Part shown: in pieces, positions 1 to 11,534 of the stretch
Layout of the letters: every line of letters begins with the position of its first letter
How positions within the stretch are numbered: position 1 is the stretch's first letter
Source: Perognathus longimembris pacificus
Lineage: Eukaryota > Chordata > Mammalia > Rodentia > Heteromyidae
Direction: 5' to 3'
DNA: 64,000 bases
NCBI RefSeq assembly: GCF_023159225.1
Contig: NC_063162.1
Location: forward strand, 96,242,880 to 96,306,879
The notes under the pieces: generated by a model
Seen by the model: the letters and a program-made list of their open reading frames with translations, nothing else
What the model was told of the DNA's origin: nothing
Databases searched by the model: none
Position numbers and translations under genes: made by a program

Positions 1-192
1 CCCCAGCCCTAGTGTATACCTTTTTGAAAAATTAGTGAAAGATATTTCAATTTCAACATACTGCTTTACCTCCATAAACTTTAACATTTTATTTTGCAAG
101 TTCTTCTTTTATTTGCCTTGGCCAATACAATTCTGTCTTCAATGTTGAAGAGATAGATAAGAACGTGTAATTTATTATTATTGTTGTTGTTG

Positions 193-408
193 TCGGTCAT
201 CAGGCTTGACCTGGGTGCTGTCCTTGAGCTCTTCAGTTCAAGAATAGTGCTCTACCAACTTGCGCCACAGCACTACTTCTGGTTTCTTGTGGTTAATTGG
301 AGATGAGTCTTATGGCCTTTCCTGTCAAATCTGGCTTTGAAACAAGATCTTCAGATATCAGCCTCCTACGTAGCTAGTATTATAGGTGTGAGTCACTGGC
401 ACCTGGCT
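193..408 (-). mobile_element. B1-Geo dimeric SINE, antisense
   Basis: Read on the minus strand, a 7SL/B1-like left half (gtgccaggtgccagtgac...) is followed by a Geo-type right half with the box gccacagcac on the plus strand. Divergence is high, so the copy is old. A short TTG/TTA run at 175-193 on the plus strand corresponds to its A-rich tail. Confidence 0.75.
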
Positions 409-794
409 ATAAGAAAGCATAATTATTCACCTAAATATAATGAAAATCACTGGCTACTCTTGGATTTGCCTTTGCCAAGAGTGGAGACTAAATACTGAGC
501 TAAAATTATTTCTTAAATTTTCAAGAACAATAATTTCTGTCTTATTCAATTTCACATGGAAGCAGGAAAACATTATATGTTTACACTTTATATTTACATT
601 TTACAGTATGTATTATATATCGGAACCTTCAAAAATCAGGGAAGGGCTTCTGAGGTAAGGCTTTCAAAATAACTTATATACTTTAATTTTAAGTGCCAGA
701 AGAAGGGTTTTAAATGATAATAATTTTGTCACTTAATTTTATCATTTAAAGAAGGGTTTTACAAGGCAAGAACTATTGCCACTAGGCCATATTC
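409..794. other. No recognised feature
   Basis: AT-rich sequence. The short ORF at 440-658 has no recognisable domain and looks fortuitous. Confidence 0.5.
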
Positions 795-890
795 AAATGT
801 CACATTTTATTAATGAGAAAAAAAAATGTGACCAAGAGTGATTAAATGATTTACCTAAGAACACATAATGTCAGAATCCTAGAAAGGGTC
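795..890 (-). repeat. MIR fragment, antisense
   Basis: The segment reads like the antisense MIR core: a purine run after 'ttttattaatgag', then 'gattaaatgatttacctaag' and 'acacataatgtcagaatcc', matching the conserved MIR order. It is an ancient, diverged remnant. Confidence 0.55.
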
Positions 891-1032
891 TTTCCCTATT
901 CAACAACTTGTGATTGTCTTTGTGTCCTGTCTCAGGACAAAGTTACATGTGCAAATATGTGCAAATAGTATGACTACCCACTGTTGATTTCAGAGTGTGT
1001 TTTTGTTGTTGTTTTGTTTCGGTGGGTGTTTT

Positions 1033-1252
1033 TTGCCAGTCCTGGGTCTTGAATACATGGTCCTAGCATTGTCCCTGCGCTTCTTTTGCTCAAGGCTAGT
1101 GATCTACCACTTGAGCCACAGCTCCATTTCCAGATTCTTTGGTAGTTTATTGGAAATAAGGGTCTTTGAAATGTAATTGCTGGGGAACTGGCTTTGAACC
1201 GTGATCCTCAGGTCTTAGCCTCCTGACTAGCTAGGATTATAGGCACCCAGAT
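1033..1252 (-). mobile_element. B1-Geo dimeric SINE, antisense
   Basis: The plus strand begins 'ttgccagtcctgggtcttg' (Geo 3' end), passes 'ctcaaggctagtgatctacc' and 'acttgagccacagctcc' (Geo promoter-like boxes), and ends in B1-like 'tcctgactagctaggattat'. The complete dimer is present, moderately diverged. Confidence 0.8.
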
Positions 1253-3247
1253 GACTTCAGAGTTTTCATGTATGCAAACAACTTTGAGATTATTTATCCT
1301 CATATTGTATGAGGTTAACAGAATAGCTGACCTCTGGAAAGAGGAATTTGCATATGTCCATCCTTGGTTCTACTCAATCACCTCATCCTTCAGCTGATAC
1401 CTATTCAAATTTTTTCAGGGAAAATCTTTGGACTACTTTGTTAGCATTCACCATTTCCTAGTGCTGTTTCTAGATATTTTGCCACAAGTTGTTATCTTAC
1501 ATGGATGAAGTGGCTAATCTGTAGTAATTTTAGATGTTTATACATATTTATTAAAATTACATGGAAAAATATTTAGACGTTTAATTCTAATAAGCATTCA
1601 TTATTACTAAAAGAAGGCATGTAGAAATCCTGCACATCACTAGCATTTGACATACTTATCTTCTAACAAGAGTTTTGCTGCATTTAATAATGTTTCAAAC
1701 AAGTGGTCTGTGAATGCTTTTAAGGTTATGTTGATATAATAAATGTTACTAGAAAGCAATATATTTCTTATGTAGGAAATTTTGAAAGGATAGGTAATTG
1801 AAGAAGGAAGAAGAATATTTCTTGTAATTGCACTAGTTATTAATTGAATACTAATATATAGCTAACTAAAGACACTCCTGTTTAACAATCTTAAAATGTT
1901 ATAGTGATTATGTACATATAAATGTTACATTTGTATAGTAGTAAATACTATTTATTATTATTGAAACCTTTATATGAAAACACTGTTTTTACTTCTATTG
2001 TTTATTTTTTCTGTTTTTTCATAAGCAATACAAATTATCTCTTTATTCCAAATTTTAGACAAAATATTCAATTACTAAATTTTTATAAGGTTTTACTATT
2101 TCTGTACTTGCCACATAATAAAGATTATTACTGTTTGTGATGTTCTATTTCCTGTCCATTGGACTAAGTGATATTTTAGAAATATAGTATATCATAGTGT
2201 ATTATAGTATTTTATAACTATAGTAAAATTAGATATGGTCATATATAATAGTTTATAACTATTACCCAAAAGAGGGTTACATTCTTTAAACATTAATATT
2301 AAAATTTACAGAGCTATGATGTTCTAATATGTCAGTAAAATCTCTTTTGTATTTTTAGTTCTAGCTTTTTCTTATAGGTACCCTCCACCATATATCCTTT
2401 AATGGAAAAATCTGTCTGAACCATTAGAGCTGTTCTTGTAAATATTTGTCAAAGCTACTTTCAAAGTGTGTTACTTTTTAAAACCATTACTCATAACCAT
2501 TTAAAACTGATATAGTATATTGAGTTAATAGAAAGCTCAGTCTAAATGGTATGTTAATTGCCTAACAAACTATAAAAGTGCTGCTATAGCAGTGAGAACT
2601 CTGTATATAATGGGGAAAATGGCATACAGGTTTAGTAACAGATTCAATAGAATCCTTTTCCAAAACTTAAACTAGCTTACTTATAACTGATTGGTTCTCA
2701 ACCAAATTAAAAAACATATAAAATCAAAGCATAAAACTAAGTTTAAAAAAATCTCCCTGAGTAATGATAGGTTGATTTGTTGGTAGCTATCATATTTCTT
2801 CAAATATTCTTTCAAATTCAATATGTTCTGCGAGGAAAATAATTTTAGATAATGAAAAGGACAGCAATAAACTTTCATTTTATATTGCAATGAAGCATTT
2901 TTTTCATTTTAAACATTTTATTTTAATTTTAAATATTTTATTTTAAATAAAACATTTCACTTTTAATAGTAAAACATCTCATTTTAAAATATTCTTATTC
3001 TATTGAACAAGATTTAAAGAAAATGATATCAACTTATTGATGAGAAGTTTCTATGTAGATGTAATTTATTATTTATCTAAGAACAAATATTACTTGTGCC
3101 ATATTTTGCTTAGTTTACACAATTATTTTATTGCTTCTCACATTCTTATAGTGCTTTTCCAGTACCATTACTGATCATTCTAATCTTAGCAAAGTAAATT
3201 TGAACTTTTTTCACTCATCTTTTTTCTGACTTTCCTAAATTTGTAAA
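1253..3247. other. AT-rich stretch without recognised features
   Basis: About 2 kb of AT-rich sequence. Short ORFs at 1922-2140 and 2681-2890 have low-complexity composition and no domain. No splice-bounded exon or repeat was recognised. Confidence 0.5.
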
Positions 3248-3370
3248 TCCATCATTCTTTTATTCAATAACTAATTGGCAGGCAATTACAGTGTACAAGG
3301 CATGTATAGAAAATAAGATCTCTTCAAGGTCCTTTGTCAGTGAATTTACATTTTCACAGTGAGGGTAGGA
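3248..3370 (-). repeat. L2 3'-end remnant, antisense
   Basis: The order 'ttcaataactaattggcagg', 'gtgtacaaggcatgtataga', 'caaggtcctttgtcag' and 'gaatttacattttcacagtg' follows the antisense L2 3' consensus (repeated sizes, 'aaggtcc', 'ttacatt'). It is highly diverged. Confidence 0.5.
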
Positions 3371-3810
3371 TGATATATATTCAGCAAAAGCAGTTTTTTA
3401 AATGATGGTAAGAAATTTAATACATTTTTTTAAAAACATACTTTAAGATTTCTAACTCTACTTATCCATACTATTTTTCCAATCTGTTATCATAAGGCAT
3501 GCTGGAGAGTTTCAAAATTTCAATCAGTAAAGTATATTTTGTCATTTCCTAATCAGAAATGCCAAGAAAGAATTTCTTTTAATCCCTTCACTGTTGGGCA
3601 GATCTTGGCAGAAACCCACCCAACCTCCCATAATTGTGGGGATAAGTATGCTACTTGTGTTCATGAAGAAAAGTTTGCCTATCATTGGGCCATGGGTAGC
3701 CACTTTCCTTTTTTTATAAATAAAGTTTTATTGAAACACAACTAAGCTCATCATTTACTTCTGCAATAGAACATCGAAGGTGGTCAGTTGTAAAAAGACT
3801 GTACGGGGGG
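3371..3810. other. No recognised feature
   Basis: AT-rich sequence with a 68-codon ORF at 3539-3745 that has no recognisable domain. Confidence 0.45.
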
Positions 3811-4048
3811 CTGCTGGTGGCTCATGCCTTTAATGCTAGCTACTCAGGGTGCTGAGATCTGAAGATTGCCATTTGAAGCCAGCCAGGGCAGAAAAGTCCC
3901 TGTGAGAAACTCTCAAATTAACCACTCAAACACTAGAAGTGGCTCGGTGGCTCAAAGTGGTAGAGCACTCGCCTTGAGCAAAAGAGTTCAGGCGCTGAGC
4001 TCAATTGAGCCCCAGGACTGACCAAAAAAAAAATAAATAAATAAATAA
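3811..4048 (+). mobile_element. B1-Geo dimeric SINE, sense
   Basis: B1-like left half ('ctggtggctcatgccttta', 'tagctactcagggtgctgag') joined through 'aaattaaccactcaaacac' to a Geo right half ('gaagtggctcggtggctc', 'aaagtggtagagcactcgcc', 'gagccccaggactgacc'), then an A-rich tail running into AAAT and AAAG repeats to about 4078. Confidence 0.9.
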
Positions 4049-4372
4049 AGGAAAGAAAGAAAGAGAGAGAAAGAAAAAGACTGCATACATCAGAAATCCC
4101 TAAATTATTTAGCAGCTCACATTAACTGGAAAAATGTAAATGTACTGATCCTGGCTTAAATCACAAACACTGATGACTATATATTAATTTTATTAACATA
4201 TAGTATCAAATAGATGCATGTGATCTCAATTCATCATAGTTTGAAATGAGGTTAAGTTTATTTAAGAATACAATGTGAATTCGGAACTTAGCTAAATAAT
4301 GTTACATGAGATAGATTATGAAACAAAATTATAAAACAAAGTTAAAATGCAATCATTAAAACAAAAATCATG

Positions 4373-4480
4373 GCTGGGGATCTGGCTCAGAGGAAGAGCG
4401 CCTGCCTGGTGAGTGCAAGGCCCTGATTTTGGTCCTCAGCTCTGGAAAACAAACAAACAAACAAACAAAAAACCCCAAAC
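4373..4480 (+). mobile_element. ID element, sense
   Basis: A single tRNA-Ala-derived unit: A-box region 'ggctcagaggaagagcg', loop 'cctgcctggtgagtgcaag' and B-box region 'ttttggtcctcagc', followed by a CAAA-rich tail at 4448-4480. There is no Geo half. Confidence 0.8.
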
Positions 4481-5251
4481 AAAAAAACCCCACAAAATTC
4501 ATAAAACAAAAATTAATGAGATTATCATCTTAGAAATTCATTTTCTCCAATGAAATTTTCCTGACTTTATATTGTTTATAGAGACTGATGTAGATAAGAT
4601 GAAAACTACATGAAATTTGAAATATGAATATTTAAAGAGACAGGACTTCAGTGAAGTAGGGGTTATTCTAACCCAGCAAACACACAAGTGAATAGACACA
4701 GGAATAGACACATAAGTACTGAAAGATACACACAAATATAAACAAAAGGCAGTAATGTTGTGAGTATTATATTAAGAGTATTTTATGTAAGAAATGATTT
4801 TTTTCTGAACAAACATTTTAGCAATCCATAATTTTATCAATGTTTTATCCTACACTATACTCTCAACCTCACACTTTATGCAATGTGGTAACCTAAAGCT
4901 ATTGCTCTATGCAGTCAGAATTCTCTAACTAAGAGTATATTTACATCCATAGATAGCAGATATTCAAGTATCTGTGACTTTTGATTAAGAGCTAAATCCA
5001 TATTAATGTGGACTATTGAAGAGAGTCAGGTTATCTTCATTTGTACCCCATAAAACATTCGTAAATACCCATAAATTAACCAGAACAAAGAAAGTGAGGA
5101 GAAACTCTATCTACAACCAATTAACTAATCCTTTGAACACTGTACAGCATCATACATATTGTCATTCTATAGTGGTAGGAGCAAGGAAGAGTGGCCATTC
5201 AGTACTAAACAGGGCTGTCACATAGTTATACCTGGGACATTTGCTTATTCA
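4481..5251. other. No recognised feature
   Basis: AT-rich sequence with only short, domain-free ORFs. Confidence 0.45.
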
Positions 5252-5340
5252 TGTTTCTTTTCTTTTCTTTTCCTCTCCTCTCCACCTCTCCCCTTTCCTC
5301 CCCTCCCTTTCCCTCTCCTCTTCTCTTCTTTTCTCGCTTT
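5252..5340. repeat. Pyrimidine-rich simple repeat
   Basis: Nearly pure C/T tract on the plus strand (TTTTC, CCTCTC and CCCTT units). The ORF overlapping it is a low-complexity artefact. Confidence 0.85.
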
Positions 5341-5343
5341 TTA

Positions 5344-5465
5344 ACAGGTACTGAATTCTTGGCCTTGAATTCTCAGTTGCTTACAGCTGGTGCTGCACTA
5401 CTCAAAACTCAGATCTCAGTCTCCTGAGGAGCTAAGATGAGAGCCTTGAGCCACAGGTGCTAGCT
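5344..5465 (-). mobile_element. B1-Geo SINE remnant, antisense
   Basis: The plus strand shows 'aggtactgaattcttggcct' near the tail end and 'tcagatctcagtctcctgag' of the B1-like half. Internal sequence is partly deleted. Confidence 0.55.
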
Positions 5466-5497
5466 GAATTTTCTTTTTCTTTTGTTTCTTTTCTAGT

Positions 5498-5499
5498 TT

Positions 5500-5532
<33 letters not shown>

Positions 5533-5542
5533 CACACATGTG
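5498..5542. repeat. (GT)n/(GC)n microsatellite
   Basis: A GT-dinucleotide run grading into GC and CA/TG steps, with Z-DNA-prone alternation. Confidence 0.9.
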
Positions 5543-5544
5543 CA

Positions 5545-5745
5545 CATGCTACTCCTGGGGCTTAATCTTGGTTGCTGTTACTGAGCTCAAGGCTAGCATT
5601 CTACCAACTGAACCATAGCTCTACTTCTGCTGTGTTTTGTTGTTTAATTGAAGACAAGAGTTTCACAAGTTTTCCTGCACTGCTGGCTTTGAACCACAAT
5701 CCTCAGAACTCAGCTGGGGTTACAAGTGCAAGCCACGTGCTCACT
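5545..5745 (-). mobile_element. B1-Geo/B1-dID SINE, antisense
   Basis: The plus strand holds 'tcctggggcttaatcttgg', 'ctcaaggctagcattctacc' and 'gctggctttgaaccacaat', in right-then-left monomer order for an antisense dimer. Confidence 0.75.
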
Positions 5746-5757
5746 GTATTCTTTTGT

Positions 5758-6218
5758 GGGGGTGGCACTACTGGGGCTTGCACTCAGGGCCTCATACTCT
5801 TGCTTAGGTTTCTCACTTGTAGCTCAACCATTTGAGCCATGCCTCCACTTCCAGCTTTTTGTTGGTTAATTTTTTTTATTTGTTTTGTTTTGTTGGGTTT
5901 TTTTTGTTTGTTTGTTTGTTTTTCAAGTTCTGGGGCTTGGACTCAGGGCCTGAGCACTGTCCCTGGCTTCATTTTGCTCAAGGCTAGCACTCTGCCACTT
6001 GAGCCACAGCGCCACTTCTGTCTGTTTTCTATATATGTGGTGCTGGGGAATCGAACCCAGGGCTTCATGTATACGAGTCAAGCACTCTTGCCACTAGGCC
6101 ATATTCCCAGCCTTTGTTGGTTAATTTGAGATAGAAGTCTTACAGATTTTTCTACCCCTGTCCTCAGAGTTTAGCATCCTCACTAGCTAGGATTATAGGT
6201 GTGAGCATCAGTATCCAG
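5758..6218 (-). mobile_element. B1-dID/Geo-type SINE, antisense, split by a nested IDL-Geo
   Basis: The right monomer lies at 5758-5860 (antisense A-box 'aaccatttgagccatgcc') and the B1-like left monomer resumes at 6128-6218 ('tcactagctaggattatagg'). The two parts are separated by an IDL-Geo insertion. The monomer between its two promoter boxes is shorter than in typical Geo, an intermediate form. Confidence 0.75.
5873..6112 (-). mobile_element. IDL-Geo SINE, antisense, nested
   Basis: The Geo half ('ttctggggcttggactcagg', 'ctcaaggctagcactctgcc') and the IDL half ('gctggggaatcgaacccagg', 'tgccactaggccatattccc') are both complete. The 15-bp TSD tttgttggttaattt is identical at 5858-5872 and 6113-6127. 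It interrupts an older SINE, so it is the younger of the two. Confidence 0.93.
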
Positions 6219-7439
6219 CTAATCCCAAAGTATGTTATAAGCAAACTAGTTAATAAATTTTCTCAGGCATTCTAGAATTAAAATGTAATATTTTATGAAA
6301 TATTAAAATTAAAAAAAATAAAATTTAAGATATTTTAAAATAAGCTTTCTAGATTTAAGCACTGAAAAAAGTAAAGAAAATACCTGAAAAGCTGTATAAA
6401 TTGAGTTATGGATGATATCATAATACTATTTTACTCTTTCTTACTGATTGAGTCCTCTCGATTCTTCCTAGAGTAAAAGCATCCTTGACTCAAAATGAAA
6501 TGCTTCATCTACTAGTTTAAAGAGTGCTTAAAAGAAAAATAACCACTTTGCTTTTTGCAGTCAGTATTCTCCTCTGAAATACTCTGCTGATTCACAAAGC
6601 TGTCTAAGAAATTCATGATGTCGTCGTAATATCAGCCTGAACGAGGATAAAGAATCCATTTGGAGATCAGAAAATATACTTTATTTGCTGAAGGGGTACT
6701 CCCCTTTGGTATAAAGAAAGGCATTAGAAAATCTATTACAGCTGAGTTATATTCTGCAGCCACCATCTTTTCTTGTTACAATTAGTATTTCATTTTAATT
6801 ATGCTGCTATATAATTTCCCATGAAAAGACACTCAGTCTGAACTCTGAACAAGCTGGGTTTTTTTCCATACAATAAACTATTTTTCCATGGAACACTTTC
6901 CTAGTCTTCTTGAGTTCTGAGGAGAGATACAGAGGTTTTTTTTACTTTAGTCACTAAAGTTAGAATAAAATTTCAATGTTTGCATTTTACAACTATGACA
7001 TATTTTGCACTTTTTTCTATACCAGGAAGGAAATATGTACAAAAATTGGAATTTTGAATTGTTTGTCAAATTTAAGGTCTGGTGGTCTCTTATTCATAAG
7101 ACCATTTTATATAGCTTATTGTGTTCTTAAAAAAAATAAAACAGAGCACTTTTAATTAAATGCAGAGTAAGTCCTATATTTCTGTAGTGTTTTTTTCAGT
7201 TTTGCACATTTCTCTACCAGCAAGCCTTTCTGAGAAATGTTTGTGTCATTTCTCATTTCTTTACTACATATTCATTCATCAGTTTTTTGAACCTACATAA
7301 AAGGTTTTTTGTTTATTTATTTTACTTATGCCAATTAGGCAAAAGCAAAAACATTCTTTTTGTATGAACAAACCCTAACAAACCCAAGGACATTTTAAGA
7401 AGACAAGTGGGCAGTTGGTTTTTTTCTCATAGAGTTTTT
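6219..7439. other. No recognised feature
   Basis: AT-rich sequence with short homopolymer runs. No ORF of interest and no repeat family recognised. Confidence 0.5.
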
Positions 7440-7552
7440 TTGGGGGGAGGGGGGAGGAGGAGGTGGAGGAGGAGGGGAAGGAGGGGGAGGGGGAGGAGGA
7501 GGGGGAGGAGGGAGGAGGAGGAGGAGGGAAGAAAGGGGTGGAGGAATAGGAA
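7440..7552 (+). repeat. G-rich polypurine tract (GGA/GGGGA)n
   Basis: About 110 bases of almost uninterrupted purine, with many runs of three to six G separated by single A or GA. Such sequence can form G-quadruplex or H-DNA structures. Confidence 0.9.
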
Positions 7553-8382
7553 TTGGTAAGTGAGAGGCATTAGGGGTAAAATGAATTGATCAAGACAATA
7601 GTTCTTATTGTAACTGGAAATATTGAATATTTCCTTATGAGTATTTGCTTAGAAAAATGGCATCTTGCACATAAAGAAGCACCTACATTTCTGTCAGTGT
7701 GGTGTCTGGGTTTCTATCATGACCTAACAACAGTTCGGTTAGTATCTCTGAACTCCATGAAGGCATTGTCTTTTTATCAATTATGTCCTAGATAAATTCT
7801 TCTTTTTTAAAAAAATAAATTCTTTATTTCTTTCTATGTCTTTCTATTTGTTCATATATTCTAAGATTCAGTTTTTGGTTATTGTTTCTCTATCCCTACA
7901 TGTTTTTTCCCTTTTTTGTCTAGAAGAGTCAATTGCTCCTATGATTTCTATTATGATGCTCTTGTTTTAAAACTGGAACTTATAAATCTGTATCTTGTTG
8001 TAAGTTCCACTTAAACAATTCCTTCTGATTATTTCCAGTTAAGTGTCTTCATAACATCAAAATTCATTTGTGTGACTTGATAGAATTATTAGAAGTCCTG
8101 GATATATTATTTGATATCCTCTCATTTGTAAGTTTGACTACAGCAAGTCCATTTTGTATCCAGGATATAAAATCTCTAAGAACTTATTTGTCCAACTATG
8201 AAATTCATCCAGAGACAGGAAATACTTAGATGTCAAACCTATCTAGTTGTATGTCAAAAACTTCTGTAAAGAAACTAAAACTGACAAGACATTTTTTGAA
8301 CAGAACTTGGACCATTAGCAATGCTGCCTGAAAGGGTTTCTGTTTTCTAAGTTTCCCCGTTAACAGCAGGATCTTTTTTATT
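7553..8382. other. No recognised feature
   Basis: AT-rich sequence. Short ORFs at 7586-7795 and 8226-8432 have no domain. Confidence 0.45.
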
Positions 8383-8605
8383 TTTTCTGTCCTAGGGCTT
8401 AAACTAAGGACATAGGCACTGTCCCTGAGCATTTATGTTCAAGTCTAGTATTCTAGCAGTTGAGTCACAACTCTGCTCCAGGCCTTTTCATGGTTAACTA
8501 GAAATATAAGTCTCATAGCCTTTATTGCCTAGGCTAGCTTCAAAACATGGAACTCCAACCTCAGCCTACAGAGTGTCTAAGATTACAGGCAAGAGTCACC
8601 AGCAG
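8383..8605 (-). mobile_element. B1-Geo SINE, antisense, degraded
   Basis: The order is preserved: 'tctgtcctagggcttaaact', 'cactgtccctgagca' and then B1-like 'gtctaagattacaggcaaga'. Substitutions are numerous. Confidence 0.7.
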
Positions 8606-8734
8606 CATTACCACAGTCTTAATAAATTTGCTATTCAATCCAATCTGGGGCTTAAGCTGTAGTCATTGAATGTGTGGTACAACAAATAAAAGAATGGTTC
8701 TTTTAAGCTGCTTAAAAAAACACTATAACTATAA

Positions 8735-8912
8735 CACTAACTTCTCAGGAGGCTGAGATTTGATCATTGAGGTTTGAAGCCAGTCAGGGTAGACATATTT
8801 GAAATTCATATCTTCAAAATAACCAGCAAAAAGCTGAAAGTGGAGGCATGGCTTAAGTGGTAGAGTATTAACTGTGAGTGACAAAACTGAGGGACAGCTT
8901 GAAGCCCTGAGT
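8735..8912 (+). mobile_element. B1-Geo SINE, sense, 5'-truncated and degraded
   Basis: 'cttctcaggaggctgagatt', 'tttgaagccagtcagg' (B1 half) and 'catggcttaagtggtagagt', 'cttgaagccctgagtg' (Geo half). The tail has expanded into the following AC repeat. Confidence 0.75.

Positions 8913-8913
<1 letters not shown>

Positions 8914-8963
<50 letters not shown>
8914..8963. repeat. (AC)n microsatellite
   Basis: About 24 AC repeats with one interruption, seeded at the tail of the preceding SINE. Confidence 0.95.
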
Positions 8964-9192
8964 ACATTGGTTATTTCACTTAAAGAGGCTAAATTCAATA
9001 ATGTCAAAGCTCATTGATTAGCCAATAGTCTGTTTCCATTTCATTTACCCAAGGTATTAAAACCAGAAAACTAGCCTGAAAGACAGTAGAATTTCATATC
9101 ACTTTTCAGTAAGTAATAGCTTATTTTTTTAATTCATGGGGAATAGTCACAATTATATGAAGGTAGTTTATCTATAGAAGAATGTAATAACT

Positions 9193-9315
9193 AAATATGG
9201 TGGTTCATACCTGTTATCTCAGCACTTGAGAGATTGAGGCAGAGTTCTTGATGCATGCTGTGTTTGCAGACAACCTGGGCTACACAGGGAGATGCTCTTA
9301 AAGATAAAAAAGAAA
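9193..9315 (+). mobile_element. B1 monomer SINE, sense
   Basis: 7SL-derived B1 sequence: 'tatggtggttcatacctg', 'atctcagcacttgagagatt', 'caacctgggctacacagg', then an A-rich tail. There is no attached Geo unit. Confidence 0.8.
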
Positions 9316-11091
9316 CAAGAATAACAATCTTAAATTTTGTTTCTGCATTGTTGCTTATTTATAAACCACACAATTACTATACAAAATAGCCATAATATTG
9401 GAAATATGGTTTCTCAAAATTGCACTGATCTTTCTACAAATTAAAATCCCCTTTTAAAAAATCCAATGAGAAAAATGCTTGCATTAAAACAATAATGTAG
9501 TCTTAAGATGGAATACTGGTAGCTAGTGGCAATAACCTAAGGAAGAATAAGGATTCTTTAATCAGAATGAATACTTACTCTGGTCTGGAGACCATTTCTT
9601 ATTTGATCATCTTTGGAAAATACAAAATGTCAGAGCCATTATTTTTTTTATTAACTGGATCTGGCATGGGCATAAATAGTAAATTGAGCTATGTGGGGTT
9701 TTTGTTGTTGTTTTTTTGTGATGTGCAGTAAAGAGAAAATTTGGTTGAAAAAAATTCCATTCAGAGTTCAAATTCATCATACATGAAGATTAATAAGAAG
9801 ATGATATCAATAGTATTTTTATTTGATAAATGAAAGTCCTGGGTAATTTTGGTAAAAATGCTAATAACCTGTCTTGTCACAAAGGAAAGACTTTGTATGT
9901 CTGGCTCATCACAATTTTAATTGTAAATCTCAGGAAATGCAGAATATGACAATTAAGTTAGGAAGTGCTCAATGGATTGCAGGGTAGTAAATTTTATTAA
10001 ATTTCTTCATAGAATAACATTGACAAATAATCTAATACAGAACTGTTTGTGCTTTAGTAGGTATGGCTGAAAGAACAAATAAGCTACTCCAAATTCACTC
10101 AGAGGATGAGTTGTTCAAGTTTTATTTTCAGCAATTTACATGTGATTCTGTGACATAAGTTTTAAATATTATTTGATTCTACCTATAAGAGAGTAGGGCT
10201 AAAAAAATCTAACATGTAATGGCCAAAATTGCTATTTTACTACAATATAGGATGACAAATATGAAGCCATTTTATAGAGAATATTTGCTTCACAAAATTC
10301 AGTTGGCCTGAATTTTGAAAGGTTTAACTGGCATCCATCTTGTTTGTTTGTTGATGAATGGTTAGATCATTATCTTAACAGTGTCACTTGCATTTTTATA
10401 TGAGTTGACTGTGTTCCCAGAAAAGAAACATCCACTAGAGCTCCAGCAAGAGACACCATCATATGGCATATATGTAACATCATAATGATGTCATAATATA
10501 GTATATGGATTATAAATATGTTAATCACTTGTGTGAAAAACATGACTAAACCAAAAATGATTCTGAGTTCCCTTCAATTATTTCCTATTCCTATCATTTG
10601 ACACCCACAAAGATGGAAAAACTCACTTTGATAGGGCTACTCTAAAATTAAGACAGCAGTTATACACCCATCATAAACCTTATCTAAGCCAGTCTGGAGT
10701 GTTGTAGATTTTACAGTGCAAGGTGTTGACTTATTGTACAAACCTAAGAGTTTGACTGGTGTTTATCCCACAGCCACTACCAGCTTCCTTTATTTTTATT
10801 TTTACTATGTTTTATTCTATTTTGTAGGTCCAGTTAAAAAGAAAAAGTTAATGGATCGGAGGCTTGCAGCAATCCTGGGTTGAGCATGTCTATCAGCTCC
10901 CTTTTCCATTTTTTTTTCAATTGGTGTTTAGTGCCCATACTAGTATTTTATATTTATTTTTTGCTTTTGTATTTTGTAGTCTTCTGAAAGACTACTCATA
11001 TGCTGCATATAGTTTATAAGGATAACTCTCCCATATATTTTGTTCTTTACAAGTCCTCCCTGGCTGGATAGTCACAAATATGACTTACAAG
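9316..11091. other. AT-rich stretch with one possible old repeat fragment
   Basis: Mostly unrecognised AT-rich sequence. At about 10838-10925, 'aggcttgcagcaatcctgg' and 'gagcatgtctatcagc' resemble a widespread old mammalian interspersed repeat whose class I cannot name with confidence. Confidence 0.4.
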
Positions 11092-11309
11092 CTGGGCACG
11101 TGTGGATCACATTTGTGGCTCTAGGCAATCAGGAGGCTGAGATCCAGAAATGGGCAGTTTGAGAAAAGTCAGAGAGAAAAGTCAGTGAGATTCCATCTCC
11201 AAAATAACCAGCCAACAAAAACAAGCTAGAAGTGTGGCTCAAGTACAGAGTACCAGCCAACAGCCAACTAACCATGAGTCGTTGTGTTGAAATCTCAGTA
11301 AATACTAGC
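11092..11309 (+). mobile_element. B1-Geo SINE, sense, degraded
   Basis: 'agctgggcacgtgtggatca', 'atcaggaggctgagatcc', 'ctccaaaataaccagcc' and 'gaagtgtggctcaagta' run in dimer order. The Geo 3' end is poorly preserved. Confidence 0.75.
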
Positions 11310-11534
11310 AGAAAAAAAGATTATTTTATGTTTTTAAATATCAGATAATCCTCTGTGTATTATGGTTTACTACAAATCTTTTCTGAAAAAAAACCTCATT
11401 TCTACGTTTTGAGTAAAAGTTCATTTGCTATTTTCTGTAAGTAGCTAATAGTCAACATGTAGAAAAAACTACTAAACTTTCTATTCTTTATATTTTCTTT
11501 ACTCAATACTCTGTTTTTAAGAAATACTTTTTGG

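Noticed and set aside
765..793. A short perfect match to antisense IDL (ttgccactaggccatattc) next to a MIR remnant
   Set aside because: Only about 19 bases match and no other part of an IDL element is present, so it may be chance or a tiny remnant.
4373..4440. tRNA-like gene signals
   Set aside because: A and B boxes are present, but the sequence belongs to a dispersed ID SINE with an A-rich tail and cannot fold into a full tRNA. The same applies to all IDL copies.
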